From Providencia rustigianii DSM 4541 (GTDB taxonomy: Bacteria > Pseudomonadota > Gammaproteobacteria > Enterobacterales > Enterobacteriaceae), in assembly GCF_000156395.1 (NCBI RefSeq), contig NZ_GG703819.1, positions 915,938 through 979,937 of the forward strand: a stretch of 64,000 nt of DNA, read 5' to 3'. The notes below the pieces were generated by a model that did no database searches, was not told the DNA's origin, and saw nothing but the letters and a program-made list of their open reading frames with translations. Positions within the stretch are counted from its first letter, which is position 1; the number at the start of each line of letters is the position of its first letter. Positions 20,097 to 29,033 of this stretch are shown in pieces. A program made the translations under genes and the position numbers.

Positions 20097-22241
20097 GTGT
20101 CCCGTACAATTATGTTAATTCCTACAGGCACCAGCGTTGGTTTAACCAGCGTCAGCTTGGGTGTCGTCCGCTCGATGGAACAAAAAGGTGTCCAACTGAG
20201 CGTGTTTAAACCAATCGCACAACCACGCGTTTCTGGTAATAAAGATCAAACTACTGAAGTTTTACGCTCTCATTCAAGCATTACGACCATTGTTGAGCCA
20301 TTAACAATGGAGTATGTAGAATCCCTGCTAACCTCTTCTAAAAAAGACGTTCTGATGGAAGAGATTGTGGCTCGTTACCATGAGCACACTAAAAATGCAG
20401 AAGTTATTCTAATTGAAGGCTTAGTTCCAACTCGCAAACACTCTTTTGCTCAATCACTCAACTATGAAATTGCCAAGACTCTTGGCGCTGAAATTGTCTT
20501 TGTTACCGCACCAGGTAATAGTTCAATTCAGCAAATGCAAGAGCGTTTGGAATTGGTTCGTAATGAGTTCGGTGGACAGCGCAACGAAAGCATCATTGGG
20601 GTTATCGTTAATAAAGTTAACGCGCCTGTTGATGATCAAGGCCGTACTCGCCCTGACCTATCTGAAATCTTTGATGATTCAACCAAAGCGTCTATCGCGA
20701 ATATCGATACGAATGCGCTCAATGGATTAAATCTGCCTGTATTAGCAGCCATCCCTTGGAACTTTGACCTGATTGCTACTCGAGCAATCGATATGGCAAA
20801 ACACTTAAATGCAGAAGTGATTAACGAAGGTGAAATCAATACTCGCCGCGTTAAATCCGTCACTTTCTGTGCGCGCAGTATTCCACATATGCTGGAACAT
20901 TTCCGTCCGGGTTCATTGTTAGTGACTTCAGCTGACCGCCCTGATGTCTTAGTTTCTGCATCACTTGCAGCCATGAACGGCGTAGAAATTGGTGCCATCT
21001 TATTAACTGGCGGCTACCACATTGATGCTCCGATTCATAAACTGTGTGAACAAGCATTCGAAACTGGCTTGCCAGTATTTATGGTTAAAAGCAACACATG
21101 GCAAACTTCCCTGAATCTGCAAAGTTTCAGCCTTGAAGTGCCAGCTGATGACCATGAGCGTATTGAAAAAATTCAAAACTATGTGGCTCGCCATATTAGC
21201 AGCGATTGGATTGAATCTCTGGTTGCGGATTCTGAGCGTCCAAACCGTCTGTCACCACCAGCATTCCGTTATCAGTTAACAGAACTGGCACGTAAAGCAG
21301 GCAAGCGTATTGTTCTGCCAGAAGGTGATGAGCCACGTACTGTTAAAGCAGCATCAATCTGTGCTGAACGTGGTATCGCGACTTGTGTTCTTTTAGGTAA
21401 TCCTGAAGATATCCGTCGTGTTGCTGAGTCTCAAGGTGTCGAATTGGGCGCTGGTATTGAAATTGTTGACCCAATTAAAGTTCGTGAAGAGTATGTTGCT
21501 CGTTTAGTTGAATTGCGTAAAAGCAAAGGTATGACCGAAGTGGTTGCTCGCGAACAACTAGAAGATAACGTAGTTCTCGGCACGCTGATGCTAGAGAAAG
21601 GCGAAGTTGACGGCTTGGTTTCTGGTGCGGTTCACACCACAGCAAATACTATTCGTCCACCGCTACAGTTAATCAAAACTGCACCGGGTAGCTCATTAGT
21701 GTCTTCTGTGTTCTTTATGCTGCTACCAGAACAAGTATTTGTTTACGGTGACTGCGCAATTAACCCAGACCCGACAGCAGAGCAGCTATCTGAAATCGCT
21801 ATTCAATCTGCAGATTCAGCAAAAGCTTTCGGTATTGAGCCTCGCGTTGCAATGATCTCTTACTCTACAGGTAACTCCGGTGCGGGTAGTGATGTTGAAA
21901 AAGTGCGTGAAGCGACTCGCTTAGCACAAGAAAAACGCCCAGACTTGATGATCGACGGTCCATTACAGTACGATGCTGCAGTAATGGCAGATGTGGCTAA
22001 ATCTAAAGCACCAAATTCACCTGTTGCAGGTAAAGCTACGGTATTCATCTTCCCAGACTTGAATACCGGTAACACCACTTATAAAGCGGTACAACGTTCT
22101 GCGGACTTGGTCTCTATCGGTCCAATGCTGCAAGGTATGCGTAAGCCGGTTAACGACTTATCCCGTGGCGCACTGGTAGACGATATCGTTTATACTGTTG
22201 CGTTAACTGCTATCCAAGCGGCACAAAACGAAAACGCTTAA
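20097..22241 (+). CDS. pta: Phosphate acetyltransferase
   Basis: Converts acetyl-CoA and phosphate to acetyl phosphate; partner of AckA. This is the long three-domain enterobacterial form of 714 residues: an N-terminal P-loop-like domain ([17 protein letters not shown]), a DRTGG middle domain around residues 220-330 ([20 protein letters not shown]), and the C-terminal catalytic PTA domain from about 390 ([38 protein letters not shown]). Translation starts at GTG with CGAGG upstream. A strong hairpin terminator follows. Confidence 0.98.
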   Translation: MSRTIMLIPTGTSVGLTSVSLGVVRSMEQKGVQLSVFKPIAQPRVSGNKDQTTEVLRSHSSITTIVEPLTMEYVESLLTSSKKDVLMEEIVARYHEHTKNAEVILIEGLVPTRKHSFAQSLNYEIAKTLGAEIVFVTAPGNSSIQQMQERLELVRNEFGGQRNESIIGVIVNKVNAPVDDQGRTRPDLSEIFDDSTKASIANIDTNALNGLNLPVLAAIPWNFDLIATRAIDMAKHLNAEVINEGEINTRRVKSVTFCARSIPHMLEHFRPGSLLVTSADRPDVLVSASLAAMNGVEIGAILLTGGYHIDAPIHKLCEQAFETGLPVFMVKSNTWQTSLNLQSFSLEVPADDHERIEKIQNYVARHISSDWIESLVADSERPNRLSPPAFRYQLTELARKAGKRIVLPEGDEPRTVKAASICAERGIATCVLLGNPEDIRRVAESQGVELGAGIEIVDPIKVREEYVARLVELRKSKGMTEVVAREQLEDNVVLGTLMLEKGEVDGLVSGAVHTTANTIRPPLQLIKTAPGSSLVSSVFFMLLPEQVFVYGDCAINPDPTAEQLSEIAIQSADSAKAFGIEPRVAMISYSTGNSGAGSDVEKVREATRLAQEKRPDLMIDGPLQYDAAVMADVAKSKAPNSPVAGKATVFIFPDLNTGNTTYKAVQRSADLVSIGPMLQGMRKPVNDLSRGALVDDIVYTVALTAIQAAQNENA

Positions 22242-22265
22242 TTTTTGTTATTAAGCATTACGTTA

Positions 22266-22300
22266 AAAGGTCAATCAGGAAACTGGTTGACCTTTATTTT
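22266..22300 (+). terminator. Intrinsic terminator after pta
   Basis: AAAGGTCAA (22266-22274) pairs with TTGACCTTT (22287-22295), with extra CAG/CTG pairing inside, followed by ATTTTT. Confidence 0.88.
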
Positions 22301-22491
22301 TCATCGCTATATGAAAGCGTATTTTCTATCATTGAATATCATTACCCTCGATATTATTATCTATTAATATAAGAGCCTGTATGTTTAATTCGATAAAAGT
22401 GAATGAAAAATTCGATTAATCTAAAATTATTCAACACTATAAAAATACAATAAAAAATGAATTTTCAAGAAAAATAATTGGTATTGATAAT

Positions 22492-23517
22492 ATGAAAAAA
22501 CTTGAGGATGGCCTTTGCTATGGACTAACTCATCTATTCTTGCGTTATGCTCACGCTAATTATGAACGAACTTTCGTCACCGAATTTTATCGTGAAATAA
22601 AACTAGCTAAAAATAAAGGAAACCTTACAGACAAAAGCAATTCCTTTATAAATAAATTATTTCATTCCGCATCAAAAATACAATTGCTCAGTGATAGAAT
22701 TATCAATATCCATAACACAAGATGTGACTTTAGCTATCCACCACAAAATCATAATGAAACTATTGAAAATTATTTAATACGTATACTTAAAATAAATATA
22801 ATTCAATCTTCATCTCATAAACTGTCTAGCACAGATTCATTAAAGTTTTATGAATTAACAATGCAACTCTACTTTTATACTTATTTTCCAAACCTTAGAA
22901 AAAATTTATTGAAAGATAAAATGCCTTTTGAAATTGATTGTATTAAAGAACACTCAAAACAAGTTAAACAAAAGTGTTCTAATCACTATCAAAATAATTT
23001 ATCAGCTAATAGCATTGAATCCTTTTTTAAATTATCCGAATGTTTTCAAACTAGTTTACTAAAAAAAATTTTAGAGAATAAAAATAAAAAATATGGAATT
23101 TTTTATGAGCCATACCGCTCCGCAAAAAAAATATCAGAATATAGTTACAATGAAAAAATGACACTAAAGCAGTTCAAGCAAAAAATTGACTTACGTTTAA
23201 AAAGGAAACAGGACACCATCAGTGATTTTTCATCACAATTCCATGCGATGGGAATTGCTATCAAACATCTAGATGGTGTTCCCATATTTGAATTTTTTGA
23301 ACCCAATAAAGGGTTAGTCATTACAACTGAAAAAGAAAAGTTTTTCCGAGTATTAGATAAAGTGTCTAATAATTATACATTTTTAAAAAATAAATCTGGA
23401 GAAAAGGTTATTGATGCCAATATATCTTACGCCGACAAGCTCCATCAATACCCTCTATCCGATAAGATCAAAGAGCCCAAGCTCACTAATCACAAAAACA
23501 CAAAAGGACTACTTTAG
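22492..23517 (+). CDS. Orphan YopT-like (peptidase C58) cysteine protease candidate
   Basis: A 341-residue protein with the three signature blocks of the YopT/AvrPphB family in order. EDGLCYGLTHLFLRY holds the putative catalytic Cys9, FHAMGIAIK holds His251, and FEFFEPNKGLV holds Glu270 where the family normally has Asp in a DPN motif. YopT-family enzymes are typically injected effectors that cut host or other proteins. Here the Cys-His gap (242 residues) is about twice that of YopT (roughly 120), filled with Lys/Asn-rich helical sequence, and the cysteine is almost at the N-terminus with no prodomain. Codon use is far more AT-rich than its neighbours. The ribosome site is weak. It is a single gene between pta and yfcD, where E. 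coli has yfcC. No chaperone or secretion gene is nearby. Activity is unproven. Confidence 0.6.
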   Translation: MKKLEDGLCYGLTHLFLRYAHANYERTFVTEFYREIKLAKNKGNLTDKSNSFINKLFHSASKIQLLSDRIINIHNTRCDFSYPPQNHNETIENYLIRILKINIIQSSSHKLSSTDSLKFYELTMQLYFYTYFPNLRKNLLKDKMPFEIDCIKEHSKQVKQKCSNHYQNNLSANSIESFFKLSECFQTSLLKKILENKNKKYGIFYEPYRSAKKISEYSYNEKMTLKQFKQKIDLRLKRKQDTISDFSSQFHAMGIAIKHLDGVPIFEFFEPNKGLVITTEKEKFFRVLDKVSNNYTFLKNKSGEKVIDANISYADKLHQYPLSDKIKEPKLTNHKNTKGLL

Positions 23518-23525
23518 TAGTCCTT
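23504..23525. terminator. Hairpin overlapping the stop codon of the YopT-like gene
   Basis: A perfect nine-base stem AAGGACTAC/GTAGTCCTT has a four-base TTTA loop. The left arm encodes the last codons and the right arm begins at the final base of the stop codon. The flanks CAAAA and CTT provide only a weak U-tract. It may serve both this gene and convergent yfcD. Confidence 0.6.
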
Positions 23526-23547
23526 CTTGGGTATTAATAGTTATAGC

Positions 23548-24090
23548 TTACTCTGGGCTTGAGCAGCTGATCGCTTTATTTGACTCATTATTGCGTGTTA
23601 ACCAAAGAGATAGCGCTTTTAATGAGTCCGGCGTGAACTCATCACAACGTGCAGTGATCTCTTTGGGAGTCAACCAACTCACTTCGACCACTTCACTTTC
23701 TTGTAAGGCAAAAGGACCATGGCTAACACAACTAAATAACCCACCCCATACTCGACAATTTTCATTCTCAAAATAGAATGTGCCATGTTCTGCAAAAGGA
23801 ACACCCGCAACACCAAGTTCTTCTTCTGCTTCACGCTTAGCTGATTCTAGGATATTCTCATCTCGCATAACCACTCCACCGGCAGTGGCATCTAATAACC
23901 CCGGGTAGAAATCTTTAATGTCCGTTCTTCGCTGCACTAAAATTTTCCCCATACCATCATGCACGACGATGTAAGTAGCACGATGTCGCAAGTTTTCAGC
24001 GCGCATTTGACTACGCGTAGATTGTGCTATCACATTATTGTCTTCATCAACAATATCTACCCACTCCACGAATTCGGTCTGTTGTTCCAT
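23548..24090 (-). CDS. yfcD: Nudix hydrolase YfcD
   Basis: Nudix-fold hydrolase of about 180 residues, substrate not firmly known. The Nudix box is [20 protein letters not shown] followed by ELG, with the conserved glycines, REAEEELG helix and metal-binding glutamates. Other family segments are [20 protein letters not shown] and [20 protein letters not shown]. The open frame extends upstream to 24177, but homology to E. coli YfcD (MEQRRLASTEWVDIV) and an AAGG ribosome site support the ATG at 24090 ([14 protein letters not shown]). A 25-bp tandem repeat lies about 105 bases upstream. The C-terminal tail is poorly conserved. Confidence 0.93.
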   Translation of the reverse strand: MEQQTEFVEWVDIVDEDNNVIAQSTRSQMRAENLRHRATYIVVHDGMGKILVQRRTDIKDFYPGLLDATAGGVVMRDENILESAKREAEEELGVAGVPFAEHGTFYFENENCRVWGGLFSCVSHGPFALQESEVVEVSWLTPKEITARCDEFTPDSLKALSLWLTRNNESNKAISCSSPE

Positions 24091-24195
24091 CCTGAAAACC
24101 TTATTTAGCCTATTCACCAGAAATACCTCGCTACAAAGTATTCTTTTCATCAATATGATGCAAGGGATCCTAACCAAATTTGCCGCTGGACTCCA

Positions 24196-24245
24196 TTACA
24201 AAAATCAACACATCCCTTTATTACAAAAATCAACACATCCCTTTA
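24196..24245. repeat. Exact 25-bp tandem direct repeat
   Basis: Two identical adjacent copies (24196-24220 and 24221-24245), each beginning TTACAAAAATC and ending CATCCCTTTA. They lie between divergent yfcD and yfcH, about 105 bases upstream of the yfcD start. This may be a recent slippage duplication or a paired regulatory site. Confidence 0.9.
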
Positions 24246-24392
24246 AGATATAATACAAAATTCTTTTTTTCGAACCGTTAACTGAAACCCAACAATTCCT
24301 AATTCCTAATGCTATAGTTATCTATAATAGGACGATAAATATTAGATTATTTAGGTATCGTGAGTAACCTAAAAATCGAATGAGGGTGGAAA

Positions 24393-25298
24393 ATGAAAAT
24401 TTTAATTACTGGCGGTACTGGGCTAATTGGCACACAACTCGTTCAAGAGCTAGTTATGCATTCCCACCAAGTCACCGTATTAAGTCGTTCCCCACAAAAA
24501 GTATATAGCTTATTTTGTAAAGCGGTAGAATGTTGGACGACCTTAAATGATAAAACCAACCTCAATGATTTTGATGTGGTCATTAACCTTGCTGGCGAAC
24601 CTATCGCAGAAAAACGCTGGACTGCGGATCAGAAAAAAATTCTATGTGATAGCCGCTGGAAAATCACACAAAAAATCACAGATTTGATTAAAGCCAGCTC
24701 AAATCCACCCAGTGTATTTTTATCTGGCTCTGCTGTCGGCTATTACGGGGATCAAGGTCAATCCGTGATCACCGAAGTGGATCAACCTCATGACGAATTT
24801 ACTCATGACCTTGCTGCCCGCTGGGAAGCCATCGCCCAAGAAGCAGAATCACCAAAAACTCGCGTATGTCTACTGCGAACAGGGTTAGTATTGTCCCCAA
24901 ATGGTGGATTATTAGCAAAAATTCTGCCGATATTCAAAATGGGTGCAGGCGGGCCTATCGGCCATGGCAAACAATATATGCCATGGATTCATATTAAGGA
25001 TATGGTAAAAGCGATTTGCTTTTTAATGGAAACTCCAGGGTTATCAGGTCCCTTTAATATGACCTCTCCTTACCCTGTTCATAATGACCAATTTGCAGCC
25101 ATGATGGGGGATGTCACTAACCGCCCTTCTTTTATACGTACGCCAGCATTTGCAGTCAGAGCCGTATTGGGTGAATCGGCAACATTATTGCTAGGAGGGC
25201 AACAAGCCATTCCTAAACGACTAGAAGAAGCAGGATTCGAATTCGAATTTATTGAGTTAAGAATTGCTTTAGAGGATCTATTAACGCCTGAGCAATAA
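24393..25298 (+). CDS. yfcH: NAD(P)-binding epimerase-like protein YfcH
   Basis: Short-chain dehydrogenase/epimerase-fold protein (TIGR01777 group, related to plant and cyanobacterial cell-division factor SulA-like proteins). The nucleotide-binding motif MKILITGGTGLIGTQLV is at the N-terminus, followed by VVINLAGEPIAEKRW, FLSGSAVGYYGD and WIHIKDMVKAI, all family hallmarks. A DUF1731 C-terminal segment begins around residue 250. The length of 301 residues is close to E. coli (297). The substrate is unknown. Its stop lies directly against that of convergent ubiX (one base apart), leaving no room for a terminator. Confidence 0.93.
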   Translation: MKILITGGTGLIGTQLVQELVMHSHQVTVLSRSPQKVYSLFCKAVECWTTLNDKTNLNDFDVVINLAGEPIAEKRWTADQKKILCDSRWKITQKITDLIKASSNPPSVFLSGSAVGYYGDQGQSVITEVDQPHDEFTHDLAARWEAIAQEAESPKTRVCLLRTGLVLSPNGGLLAKILPIFKMGAGGPIGHGKQYMPWIHIKDMVKAICFLMETPGLSGPFNMTSPYPVHNDQFAAMMGDVTNRPSFIRTPAFAVRAVLGESATLLLGGQQAIPKRLEEAGFEFEFIELRIALEDLLTPEQ

Positions 25299-25871
25299 TT
25301 ATTTTGCACCTTGCCAACGAGTGAATAGATCTTGCTCTAGTTGAATATCAAACTGATCGAGTACTCTATTCACCGTTTGGTCAACGATATCTTGAATTGC
25401 TTGAGGTCGATGATAAAACGCTGGCATAGGTGGCATAATCACGGCGCCCATTTCTGCGGCTTGGACAAGTAAGCGCAAGTGACCTAAATGTAATGGTGTT
25501 TCACGAACTCCCAGTACCAATTTTTTCCCTTCTTTCAATACCACATCTGCGGCACGGGTGACTAAGGTATCAGTATAGCTATGTACGATGCCAGATAGGG
25601 TTTTCATGGTGCACGGCATAATTACCATACCTACGGTACGAAAAGAGCCTGAAGAGATTGCAGCCGCGATATCTCGGCTATCATAAACATGGTCAGCGAA
25701 TTGTTGAACATCTTTGACACTGTAGTCGGTTTCCAACGCCAATGTCTGACGCGCTGCCGCACTCATCACTAGATGGGTTTCTACATCTTGTACCGGTTTG
25801 AGTACCTCTAGCAATCGAATACCGTAGATTGCCCCACTCGCCCCAGTTAACCCAATGATAAGTTTTTTCAT
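25299..25871 (-). CDS. ubiX: Flavin prenyltransferase UbiX
   Basis: Makes prenylated FMN, the cofactor of the UbiD decarboxylase in ubiquinone synthesis. Family features: KKLIIGLTGASGAIYGIRLL at the N-terminus (FMN binding), ETHLVMSAAARQTL, ISSGSFRTVGMVIMPCTMKT, and RETPLHLGHLRLLVQAAEMG. The start at 25871 (MKKLIIG) agrees with E. coli; an in-frame ATG at 25892 adds seven unconserved residues and is less likely. It is downstream of purF as in E. coli but separated from it by an ERIC-like element. Confidence 0.95.
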   Translation of the reverse strand: MKKLIIGLTGASGAIYGIRLLEVLKPVQDVETHLVMSAAARQTLALETDYSVKDVQQFADHVYDSRDIAAAISSGSFRTVGMVIMPCTMKTLSGIVHSYTDTLVTRAADVVLKEGKKLVLGVRETPLHLGHLRLLVQAAEMGAVIMPPMPAFYHRPQAIQDIVDQTVNRVLDQFDIQLEQDLFTRWQGAK

Positions 25872-26002
25872 GTCAGCCCCAATTTCACGCAATTTCTTGC
25901 ATTATATACCAAATGTCATGAAGTTGTAGGGCGCGAATTTAATGATAGAAAGGATATCAGGGGGGATTGGAACGTTGATTACATATAGTGTGATATTCAA
26001 AC

Positions 26003-26130
26003 AAATTTTCTAAATAATTAGTTTCATAACTAGGCAGCAAACGAATGAGCGCTAGGAGCATACAAAAGTATGTGACTAGCGCTCACGAGTGCAGCTAACA
26101 ACGTTGTGGAACTAATTATGAAGAAAATTT
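26003..26130. repeat. ERIC-like palindromic intergenic element
   Basis: A 128-bp imperfect palindrome with arms 26003-26030 and about 26103-26130 pairing at roughly 30 of 34 positions. A perfect central pair GAGCGCTAG (26047-26055)/CTAGCGCTC (26076-26084) encloses CATAC/GTATG. The centre, AGGAGCATACAAAAGTATG then TGACT, follows the ERIC (IRU) core pattern, and the length fits the 127-bp consensus. It fills the ubiX-purF gap and its end touches the purF stop codon, so it is transcribed in the purF mRNA and could form a long hairpin there. Confidence 0.78.
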
Positions 26131-27646
26131 AGCCTTCGTTATAAATCTCAAGATCCTCAACATCACTCTGATCTTTCAATTTCAACTCATCATCTTTACG
26201 TAAATTTTCCAGATAATCTAAATAGGTTTGGTCAATATCTTTCGTCACATAGATGCCGTCAAATACTGAGCACTCAAATTCGTTGATTTCTGGATTCTCT
26301 TCACGAACCGCATCCACTAAATCGGAAAGGTCTTGGAAGATCAAACCATCTGCACCAATCAATTTACGAATTTCATCCACTTCACGACCATGAGCAATTA
26401 ACTCATTAGCGTTTGGCATATCAATACCGTAAACGTTAGGGAAGCGAACTTCAGGAGCGGCTGAGGCGAAATAGACATTTTTAGCTCCTGCTTCACGAGC
26501 TAATTCAACGATTTGTTCAGACGTCGTTCCACGCACAATTGAGTCATCAACCAGTAAAACATTTTTATCACGGAACTCTGCACGGTTAGCATTTAATTTG
26601 CGACGTACAGACTTGCGGCGTTCTTGCTGCCCCGGCATGATAAAAGTACGACCTACGTAGCGGTTTTTTACAAAACCCTGGCGGTAAGGTTTATCGAGTA
26701 TATGAGCAATTTCTAACGCAATATCGCAAGAGGTTTCAGGGATTGGTATGACAACATCGATATCCAAATCTTCCCACTCACGCGCAATTTTAGCCCCCAG
26801 TTTTTGCCCCATACGTAATCTTGCGTTATATACCGAGATTTTATCGATGAATGAATCTTGGCGAGCAAAATAGACATATTCAAAAATGCAGGGGGTCAGT
26901 TGCGGATTTTCAGAACATTGGCGAGTAAAAAGTTTACCGTCTTCAGTCACATAAACTGCTTCACCCGGTGCAACATCGCGTAAAAACTCAAAACCAAGGG
27001 TATCAAGCGCGACACTTTCTGATGCTACCATATACTCATGTTCACCCGTTTCCAGTACCCGGCGCCCTAGTACTAATGGACGAATACCGTGGGGATCGCG
27101 GAATGCCAACATACCGTGTCCAATAATTAGGGCAACACACGCATATGCACCACGAAGTTTTTTGTGCATAGAAGCAACTGCACTAAAAACGTTGTCTGGT
27201 TCAAGAGGAAAATGGTCAAATTTATCTAATTCGTAAGCTAATACGTTGAGTAAGATTTCAGAATCTGACGTGGTATTAACATGGCGACGCGCTGTTTCAA
27301 ATAGGCTACGAGCCAATTCGTGCGCGTTTGTCAGGTTACCATTATGAGCGAGCGTAATACCAAAAGGGGAGTTCACGTAAAAAGGCTGAGCTTCAGATGC
27401 ACTTGAACTACCCGCTGTTGGGTAACGCACGTGTCCTATGCCCATAGAACCTTGAAGCCGCAACATATGGCGAGTTTCAAAGACATCTTTCACTAAACCA
27501 TTAGCTTTACGCAAACGGATATTATTTGTGCTATCAATCGTAGCAATACCCGCTGCATCTTGCCCACGGTGCTGAAGCACCGTTAGCGCATCATAAATTG
27601 ATTGGTTTACCGGTGAAACACCGGCGATACCGACAATACCGCACAT
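26129..27646 (-). CDS. purF: Amidophosphoribosyltransferase
   Basis: First committed enzyme of purine synthesis, transferring glutamine-derived ammonia to PRPP. The N-terminal nucleophile is Cys2 in [20 protein letters not shown]; the glutaminase domain includes [11 protein letters not shown] and [10 protein letters not shown]. The C-terminal phosphoribosyltransferase domain has the PRPP motif [20 protein letters not shown]. At 505 residues it equals E. coli PurF. It lies 14 bases after cvpA, so it shares the PurR-controlled promoter. The ERIC-like element abuts its 3' end. Confidence 0.98.
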   Translation of the reverse strand: MCGIVGIAGVSPVNQSIYDALTVLQHRGQDAAGIATIDSTNNIRLRKANGLVKDVFETRHMLRLQGSMGIGHVRYPTAGSSSASEAQPFYVNSPFGITLAHNGNLTNAHELARSLFETARRHVNTTSDSEILLNVLAYELDKFDHFPLEPDNVFSAVASMHKKLRGAYACVALIIGHGMLAFRDPHGIRPLVLGRRVLETGEHEYMVASESVALDTLGFEFLRDVAPGEAVYVTEDGKLFTRQCSENPQLTPCIFEYVYFARQDSFIDKISVYNARLRMGQKLGAKIAREWEDLDIDVVIPIPETSCDIALEIAHILDKPYRQGFVKNRYVGRTFIMPGQQERRKSVRRKLNANRAEFRDKNVLLVDDSIVRGTTSEQIVELAREAGAKNVYFASAAPEVRFPNVYGIDMPNANELIAHGREVDEIRKLIGADGLIFQDLSDLVDAVREENPEINEFECSVFDGIYVTKDIDQTYLDYLENLRKDDELKLKDQSDVEDLEIYNEG

Positions 27647-27660
27647 TTAGTCTTTCCTCA

Positions 27661-28164
27661 TCAGCCAGACGGAGAAATATTCTCCGGTAGGAAACTTGAC
27701 GCATTTTGCAGGTAGTCAAAAAACCACCTAATAATATGACTGAACTGCGGAATAAGTTCTGAACGCTGCCAATCCTCACTTTGAGGAAGTGGTGTGAAGG
27801 TATCGAGAAAGAACAATAGCGCCGATACAATCAATACCCCACGTAACGCACCGAAGCAGATCCCCAGTACACGATCTGTACCTGATAGTCCGGTTTTTTG
27901 GACTAATGAGCTAATCACATAGTTCACTACTGCGCCGACAATTAAGGTCGCAATAAAGAGAGCTGCAATCGCAATTCCGTTACGGATAAGTACATCCTCA
28001 AAGTTCGTAAAATAACTGGCTAAATAAGGATAAAAGGTACTCGCAACAAAAAATGCACAACCCCAAGTGATCAAGGATAATGCTTCACGAACAAATCCAC
28101 GGATCAGGCTTACCAGTGCCGAGAAGCCAATAATGGCGATAATTGTATAATCAATCCAGACCAT
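27661..28164 (-). CDS. cvpA: Colicin V production protein CvpA
   Basis: Inner-membrane protein required in E. coli for colicin V export and linked to envelope stress tolerance. Four hydrophobic helices are seen at about residues 4-22, 28-48, 60-85 and 100-120. The conserved start [20 protein letters not shown] and the segment [20 protein letters not shown] match the family. The length of 167 residues is typical (E. coli 162). It is first in the cvpA-purF transcript, with a PurR box 54 bases upstream of its start. Confidence 0.96.
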   Translation of the reverse strand: MVWIDYTIIAIIGFSALVSLIRGFVREALSLITWGCAFFVASTFYPYLASYFTNFEDVLIRNGIAIAALFIATLIVGAVVNYVISSLVQKTGLSGTDRVLGICFGALRGVLIVSALLFFLDTFTPLPQSEDWQRSELIPQFSHIIRWFFDYLQNASSFLPENISPSG

Positions 28165-28217
28165 ATCTCATTCCAAAATTTGCATTCACGACAACGGCGA
28201 ATGCATTCTAACAGAAA

Positions 28218-28233
28218 ACGAAAACGTTTGCGT
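28218..28233 (-). promoter_or_regulatory. PurR operator upstream of cvpA-purF
   Basis: The 16-bp near-palindrome ACGAAAACGTTTGCGT fits the PurR consensus (ACGCAAACGTTTGCGT) with one mismatch. It lies in the expected promoter position of the cvpA-purF operon, indicating purine repression. Confidence 0.85.
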
Positions 28234-28251
28234 AACCATTTTTTACTGAAT

Positions 28252-28293
28252 TTAAAAAAACCAGCGGCGAAAAGAAAAAATCATAATCGCCGC
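28252..28293 (-). terminator. Intrinsic terminator after dedD
   Basis: GCGGCGA (28264-28270) pairs with TCGCCGC (28287-28293) across an A-rich loop, followed on the minus strand by TGGTTTTTTTT. Confidence 0.75.
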
Positions 28294-28341
28294 AGTAAGT
28301 TACTAAATACCTTTATCTTTTAAGGATAATCACAGTGAAAT

Positions 28342-29028
28342 TTAAGGTTTAAATGACTGTATTATTCCTTTAGTGCCGGTAATCGCATTTAATTCCGGTA
28401 GTGCAGACTCAAGCTTCTGCCTTGAAGCATCCGGTCCAACATAAATACGCGTTAACTTATTATTCACGGGTTGTGCCGGTACAGTATAAACCTGATACCC
28501 AGATAACCTCAATTTAGCTACGATCTCTTCAACCTTGTTGGCATTATTCAGTGCAATCACCTGCACCACATAGGCTTTACCTTGTGGCTCTGATTTTTGC
28601 TCTACTTTCGGTTCAGGTTTAGGCTCTGGCTTAGGTTCTGGTTTTGGTACGGGCTTAGGCTCCGGTTTAGGCTCCGGTTTTGGCTCAACGCGTGGTTTCT
28701 CTGGTGCGACATTTACAGGAATAGTCGCACCATTTTGGTTTGTGCTATTTGCTGCTACCGGCGGTTTTTCACTCTGTTGCTGTTCAGTGATAGCTTCCGA
28801 TAACATTGCCTCGGAGGTTCCTTCTGAAGAAGCGGTTGATGCACTATGGGTAATCGGTGCAATTGCTTCAATATCTTCTTCATCACCCGGTTTAGGAATA
28901 ATAGGAATGGCTGCAAATTCGTTCTCATTGTATTTCTTATCGCCATCCAGTAATGCAGGAAGCACAATAACCCCCACTGCTACTAAGACAATGGCGCCAG
29001 CAAGACGATTTTGAAATTGACTAGCCAC
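28342..29028 (-). CDS. dedD: Cell-division SPOR-domain protein DedD
   Basis: Bitopic inner-membrane protein that binds denuded septal peptidoglycan during division. Starting at GTG 29028 gives MASQFQNRLAGAIVLVAVGV, with one helix at about residues 9-26. This is followed by an acidic/Pro-rich linker with a KPEPKPEP repeat run and a C-terminal SPOR domain from about 150 (GKAYVVQVIALNNANKVEEI to RIYVGPDASRQKLES). A longer frame to 29094 has no homology support; the GTG start with AAAGGA upstream is preferred and begins six bases after the folC stop. The linker is the only unusual feature and is typical of the family. Confidence 0.95.
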   Translation of the reverse strand: MASQFQNRLAGAIVLVAVGVIVLPALLDGDKKYNENEFAAIPIIPKPGDEEDIEAIAPITHSASTASSEGTSEAMLSEAITEQQQSEKPPVAANSTNQNGATIPVNVAPEKPRVEPKPEPKPEPKPVPKPEPKPEPKPEPKVEQKSEPQGKAYVVQVIALNNANKVEEIVAKLRLSGYQVYTVPAQPVNNKLTRIYVGPDASRQKLESALPELNAITGTKGIIQSFKP

Positions 29029-29033
29029 TGGCT

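Noticed and set aside
28600..28690. Short repeated units that look like a direct-repeat array
   Set aside because: They encode the KPEPKPEP linker of DedD; they are coding low complexity, not CRISPR or intergenic repeats.
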